From Alcaligenaceae bacterium UBA6179 (GTDB lineage: Bacteria > Pseudomonadota > Gammaproteobacteria > Burkholderiales > Burkholderiaceae_B), in NCBI GenBank assembly GCA_002422175.1, contig DITR01000004.1, positions 14,233 through 22,651 of the forward strand: a stretch of 8,419 nt of DNA. Direction: 5' to 3'. This document shows positions 5,744 to 8,419 of the stretch, piece by piece. The position numbers and the translations under genes were made by a program. A model generated the notes under the pieces. The model saw only the letters and a program-made list of their open reading frames with translations. It was not told the DNA's origin and searched no databases. The stretch's first letter is position 1, and each line of letters opens with the position of its first letter.

Positions 5744-6640
5744 TTGGCGAATAAAAAAGTACATCAGATGATGGTATCCATGCATCCAGTCACGCAAGCA
5801 GCATTTTGGATGTCGGGCGCGCTTGTTTCACTAGGGGCGATGGCAGTCGCAACACGAGAACTATCTGCTTTTCTTAGCATTTCGCAGATCCTTTTCTTTC
5901 GCAGTGCATTTGGACTGTTGATCATTATTTTTTTTCTGTTTCGCACTAATTGGCGTCAAGTTATCAGTCCGCAACTGGGTTCACATTTTGTTCGAAACTT
6001 GAGTCATTTGTGCGCTCAGTACACTTGGATCTACGGGATTATTTTCATCCCTATGGCTGAAGTTTTTGCAATTGAGTTCACAGCACCAGTTTGGACGACA
6101 ATACTGGCTGCAATCATTCTAAAAGAGCGCATCACTTACCCCAGAGTCATATCCATTGTGCTGGGGTTAGTCGGTGTTCTTTTGATCGTACGCCCAGGGG
6201 TTGCCTTAGTACATCATGCTGCCCTTGTTGTTCTGGGGGGTGCGGTATGTTTTGCGTTGGCCTACACCATGACAAAGAAAATTTCCAGCACTGATACGCC
6301 TTTGTGCATATTGTTCTACATGACTGCCATTCAACTACCTCTAACCCTTATTCCTTCAGCGTTAGATTGGCAACCTGTGGTGCATCAGGCTTGGCCTTTG
6401 ATTGCTGTTGTGGGGGTGGTGGCCCTTACGGCACATTACTGCATGGCGCGAGCGATGAAAATGACAGACGCTACGATTGTCGTACCTATGGATTTTCTTC
6501 GACTGCCATTGATTGCAGTGGTTGGCGCGATGCTGTACGGCGAAAAAGTGGAGATTTGGGTATTCGTGGGGGCAGCGGTGATTTTGGCTGGCAACATGTT
6601 CAGCATCAAGATGGAAAGGCGCGCAAAGAAAAAATCATAA
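5744..6640 (+). CDS. EamA/DMT-family permease
   Basis: An integral inner-membrane protein of up to 298 residues with about ten hydrophobic segments (roughly 19-38, 48-66, 84-103, 107-126, 134-150, 159-178, 187-205, 217-237, 245-264 and 270-288). This is the two-EamA-repeat layout of the drug/metabolite transporter superfamily. Typical pieces are the end of the first repeat, FTAPVWTTILAAIILKERI (112-130), followed by GLVGVLLIVRPG, and the equivalent second-repeat segment PLIAVVGAMLYGEKVE (255-270). The C terminus is basic (ERRAKKKS), as expected for a cytoplasmic tail. The start is uncertain: TTG at 5744 is the longest option, with ATG codons at 5768, 5771 and 5780, none with a convincing ribosome site. 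Transcribed away from the catabolic operon, it may import the aromatic substrate or export a product (inference); DMT substrates cannot be read from sequence. Confidence 0.87.
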   Translation: MANKKVHQMMVSMHPVTQAAFWMSGALVSLGAMAVATRELSAFLSISQILFFRSAFGLLIIIFFLFRTNWRQVISPQLGSHFVRNLSHLCAQYTWIYGIIFIPMAEVFAIEFTAPVWTTILAAIILKERITYPRVISIVLGLVGVLLIVRPGVALVHHAALVVLGGAVCFALAYTMTKKISSTDTPLCILFYMTAIQLPLTLIPSALDWQPVVHQAWPLIAVVGVVALTAHYCMARAMKMTDATIVVPMDFLRLPLIAVVGAMLYGEKVEIWVFVGAAVILAGNMFSIKMERRAKKKS

Positions 6641-6668
6641 TAGGCTTGCTGATCAATCTAGCAGACTG

Positions 6669-7562
6669 TTATTGCATTTCAGAAAAGCAACGTTTCAGAA
6701 AATCTATGCCAACTTTCAACTTTGCGGACTCGTTGCTACGATTCAACAAAATGGCATAGACTGCACGATTTTGTGGTACGAAGTTTGACAGTATTTCCAC
6801 CAAACGCCCTTGGGCTAAGTCTTCCTCCACCATCCAGCGTGGACACATCATGACACCAATACTTTCAAGACAGAAATAGCGAACAGCCTGCCCGTGATCT
6901 GCAACAAAATTGCCCTTTACATGCACGTAGCTGATTTGGCCATCGATAGATACTGGCCAGCGCGTGTCCATGGTTGAGCCGCTGGTAACTAGACAGTTGT
7001 GTGCCATTAAATCTGAGGGTTCTTGCGGCTCACCGTGAATACTCAAGTATGTTGGTGTTGCACAAAATATTCGACGATAAGGAGCAAGTTTGACGGCAAT
7101 CAAACCAGGTTCAACAGAGTCTGCGATGCGCACAGCAAGGTCTAGCCTTGCCTCAAAAAGATTAACCTTAGTCATGGAAAAGCTGACGTCAAGCGTTAGT
7201 TTAGGATTCTCTTTCAGCAATAAGGGAAGTTTTGGTGCAATAAACTCACGGCCTAACATTGTCGGCACTGTCATGCGAAGGCAACCACTTGGCTGATCTT
7301 GCATGGAAGAAAGCTCTTCAGCTGCCTGATCAAGCTCGATCAAAGCTCGCATGCAATGGTCATATAGTCGCTCTCCTGCCTCTGTGACCATAAGACGACG
7401 TGTGTCTCGGTTGAACAGGCGCTGCCCTATGTCTTGTTCAAGCGCAGCAATGCGTTTGCTGACCATGGCGGGTGTCACATTAATACGACGCGCAACCTCG
7501 GAAAAGTTTCCGATTTCAACAGTGCGCACGAAAATACGCAATGAGGTTAAGTCCTTGAACAT
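6669..7562 (-). CDS. LysR-type transcriptional regulator
   Basis: A 297-residue regulator from the ATG at 7562. The N-terminal winged helix-turn-helix begins MFKDLTSLRIFVRTVEIGNF, continues EVARRINVTPAMVSKRIAALE (22-42) with the recognition helix near 30-40, and ends LFNRDTRRLMVTEAGERLY (49-67). A linker helix and the periplasmic-binding-like effector domain (about 93-290) follow, including LRMTVPTMLGREF, LDLAVRI (140-146) and GVMMCPRWMVEEDLAQGRLVEIL (236-258). An in-frame TTG at 7610 with GAGGGG about 10 bases upstream would add 16 residues; the ATG is preferred because LysR proteins usually begin the DNA-binding domain within a few residues. It converges on the permease gene with a 28-base gap and no clear terminator. 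It is the only regulator in the window and the likely controller of the catabolic operon and permease, responding to an aromatic or pathway intermediate (inference). Confidence 0.92.
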   Translation of the reverse strand: MFKDLTSLRIFVRTVEIGNFSEVARRINVTPAMVSKRIAALEQDIGQRLFNRDTRRLMVTEAGERLYDHCMRALIELDQAAEELSSMQDQPSGCLRMTVPTMLGREFIAPKLPLLLKENPKLTLDVSFSMTKVNLFEARLDLAVRIADSVEPGLIAVKLAPYRRIFCATPTYLSIHGEPQEPSDLMAHNCLVTSGSTMDTRWPVSIDGQISYVHVKGNFVADHGQAVRYFCLESIGVMMCPRWMVEEDLAQGRLVEILSNFVPQNRAVYAILLNRSNESAKLKVGIDFLKRCFSEMQ

Positions 7563-7648
7563 GGCTGACTGCACCAGCCGAGACTCTGTGAGTTCGAAAT
7601 TGTTAGCCAAGAGTACTTTTCCCCTCTGGATAATTGACAGCTCAATAC

Positions 7649-7676
7649 TATCTTACTTAACAACGATATCTTACTT
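7649..7676. repeat. Direct repeat TATCTTACTT x2 upstream of the LysR-type gene
   Basis: Identical 10-base copies sit at 7649-7658 and 7667-7676, 18 bases apart start to start. Read on the minus strand each gives AAGTAAGATA, which contains a -10-like TAAGAT, so they could be regulator contacts or duplicated promoter elements for the LysR-type gene. Confidence 0.35.
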
Positions 7677-7684
7677 TGCATAAG
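7670..7684. promoter_or_regulatory. LysR-type binding box CTTACTTTGCATAAG, likely autoregulatory site
   Basis: CTTA-N7-TAAG is a perfect 4-base dyad that contains the T-N11-A pattern (T7671, A7683) typical of LysR-type recognition sites. It lies about 110 bases before the chosen ATG of the divergently placed regulator gene (60 before the alternative TTG), where LysR proteins usually bind to repress their own gene. Confidence 0.42.
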
Positions 7685-7788
7685 CTAACCAACAACATTT
7701 TTTCACTTTGCAAACGTTGCTTTTACTAAACCAAAAGGTTTCATGTCAAATTAACAGTGATTAAAAAAGTTTATGGCTGACCTAAACG

Positions 7789-7813
7789 CCCCCGGCATGT
7801 CAACCGAAGGGGG
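7789..7813. other. GC-rich bulged hairpin
   Basis: CCCCC (7789-7793) pairs with GGGGG (7809-7813), extended by GG (7794-7795) with CC (7804-7805) across a 3-base GAA bulge, leaving an 8-base loop. No T run follows on either strand, and it lies upstream of both neighbouring genes, so it is not an obvious terminator. Confidence 0.25.
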
Positions 7814-7926
7814 TAAATGATTCAGTGACTCATGTGGTCGCGCGCCATTGAATGGCCTCAACATACGGTATGGTTAAATATGGCGATAAAACTGACTAAC
7901 AGATAGCATTTAGGTGGTCTAAGACA

Positions 7927-8419
7927 ATGTTTTCCTCAAATTTCTTATACGAATTTTTAGCTCTTTTAATTATCTTAGACCCGATTGCGACTGTCCCTAT
8001 TTTCTTGTCTGTCACGCGTGGCTTAGCTTGGAAAGACGCCATGAAGGTTGGCATGGCTGCGCTAGGCGTGGCTTTTTGTATTTTGACTGTTTTTATTTTT
8101 ATAGGGCTTGAGTTTCTCGAAGCATTAAATATTCCGACTGCGTCGTTTCAATTAGCAGGGTCTTTTATCTTGTTTACTTTAGGCTTGAGCATGGTGACAG
8201 GAAAACTGAATGCTGAAATCGCCCAGCTACCTGCCAATGCTTCAATTCTCGATCGAGCCATTTATCCCCTGGCCATGCCAAGTATTGCTGGTGCCGGTGC
8301 TATTTTGACGGTCGTCATGCTGTCAGATAACCATGCTCGCACGATATCGGAACAACTGCTGACGACTTATGTTTTGGCATTATGTTTGTTGGTTCATCTT
8401 TTATCTTTTTCGCTAGGCG
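7927..8419 (+). CDS. MarC-family integral membrane protein (partial, 3' end beyond window)
   Basis: Translation from the ATG at 7927 stays open to the right edge, giving 164 residues without a stop; usual family length is about 200 or more, so the C-terminal part is missing. MarC/UPF0056 features are clear: LALLIILDPIATVPIFLSVT (11-30) with the conserved Asp-Pro, FQLAGSFILFTLGLSMVTGK (74-93), and YPLAMPSIAGAGAILTVVML (113-132), matching the family's PLAxPxxAGPGAI block with Ala in place of the usual Pro. The protein is strongly hydrophobic with at least four membrane segments visible. AGGTGG about 9 bases before the ATG serves as ribosome site. MarC proteins were once linked to multiple antibiotic resistance, but their function is unsettled. 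The gene is separated from the catabolic genes by a long gap and is probably not part of the pathway. Confidence 0.88.
   Translation, partial: MFSSNFLYEFLALLIILDPIATVPIFLSVTRGLAWKDAMKVGMAALGVAFCILTVFIFIGLEFLEALNIPTASFQLAGSFILFTLGLSMVTGKLNAEIAQLPANASILDRAIYPLAMPSIAGAGAILTVVMLSDNHARTISEQLLTTYVLALCLLVHLLSFSLG

Larger units (their letters stand above)
7563..7926. promoter_or_regulatory. Divergent intergenic region between the LysR-type gene and the MarC-family gene
   Basis: No gene is supported here. The LysR-proximal half is AT-rich and repeat-rich: TATCTTACTT twice, ACTTTGCA twice, and a CTTA-N7-TAAG dyad. The MarC-proximal half contains a GC-rich potential hairpin (7789-7813) and the AGGTGG ribosome site just before 7927. 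The promoters of both divergent genes must lie here, but I cannot place either with confidence. Confidence 0.5.

Noticed and set aside
6641..6668. Possible bidirectional terminator between the convergent permease and regulator genes
   Set aside because: Only a 6-bp stem with two G-T pairs (TTGCTG/TAGCAG) can form, and no T run follows on either strand.
6304..6759. Open frame of 151 codons on the plus strand, overlapping the permease and the regulator 3' end
   Set aside because: It overlaps the well-supported permease in another frame, is rich in Cys and Gly with no domain, and runs into the convergent regulator gene.
7351..7683. Open frame of 110 codons opposite the LysR-type gene
   Set aside because: It is antisense to the conserved helix-turn-helix coding region and has Arg/Ser-rich composition typical of a shadow frame.
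7710..7720. GCAAACGTTGC, similar to a PurR/LacI-family operator core
   Set aside because: It is one base short of the symmetrical GCAAACGTTTGC core and no LacI-family gene is nearby; most likely coincidence.
1..8419. CRISPR arrays, tRNA or rRNA genes, insertion sequences, attachment sites
   Set aside because: No regularly spaced repeats, no cloverleaf or rRNA-like sequence, no transposase or integrase and no terminal inverted repeats were seen.

Overview
The window looks like a catabolic island from a proteobacterium, most likely a betaproteobacterium of the Burkholderiales with medium GC. That placement rests on the recalled resemblance of the oxygenase to NagG/NagH-type proteins and on the overall gene style; no rRNA or marker gene is present to confirm it.

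Layout. Positions 1-5280 hold a tightly packed minus-strand operon. In transcription order it encodes a fumarylacetoacetate hydrolase (FAH)-family enzyme (4417-5280), an ornithine cyclodeaminase/mu-crystallin-family dehydrogenase (3406-4398), a two-cupin ring-cleavage dioxygenase related to gentisate dioxygenases (2242-3339), the beta subunit (1719-2240) and alpha subunit (463-1704) of a Rieske ring-hydroxylating oxygenase, and the N-terminal part of a CurA/prostaglandin-reductase-type NADPH-dependent enone reductase that runs off the left edge (1-461). Gaps inside the operon are 1, 14, 1, 66 and 18 bases, and most starts have a clear Shine-Dalgarno. A gene-free 463-base region (5281-5743) rich in short dyads and direct repeats separates it from a divergent EamA/DMT permease (5744-6640). 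A convergent LysR-type regulator (6669-7562) follows, then a second gene-free region with a LysR-type dyad, and finally the start of an unrelated MarC-family membrane protein (7927 to the right edge).

How the genes may work together. The Rieske oxygenase would hydroxylate an aromatic acid of the salicylate/anthranilate type. The cupin protein would open the resulting dihydroxylated or amino-hydroxylated ring. The FAH-family enzyme would hydrolyse or decarboxylate the open-chain oxo-acid, and the enone reductase would reduce a conjugated double bond. The mu-crystallin-like enzyme suggests an imine or amino-acid intermediate, which is why an amino-aromatic or N-containing substrate is worth considering. 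The permease would move substrate or product and the LysR protein would sense an inducer. No ferredoxin or ferredoxin reductase lies in the window, so electron transfer must be encoded beyond the left edge or elsewhere.

The main points of interest are the cupin enzyme, whose intact metal site lies in the C-terminal rather than the N-terminal cupin, and the unusual gene combination, which does not match the classical nag/gentisate pathway.
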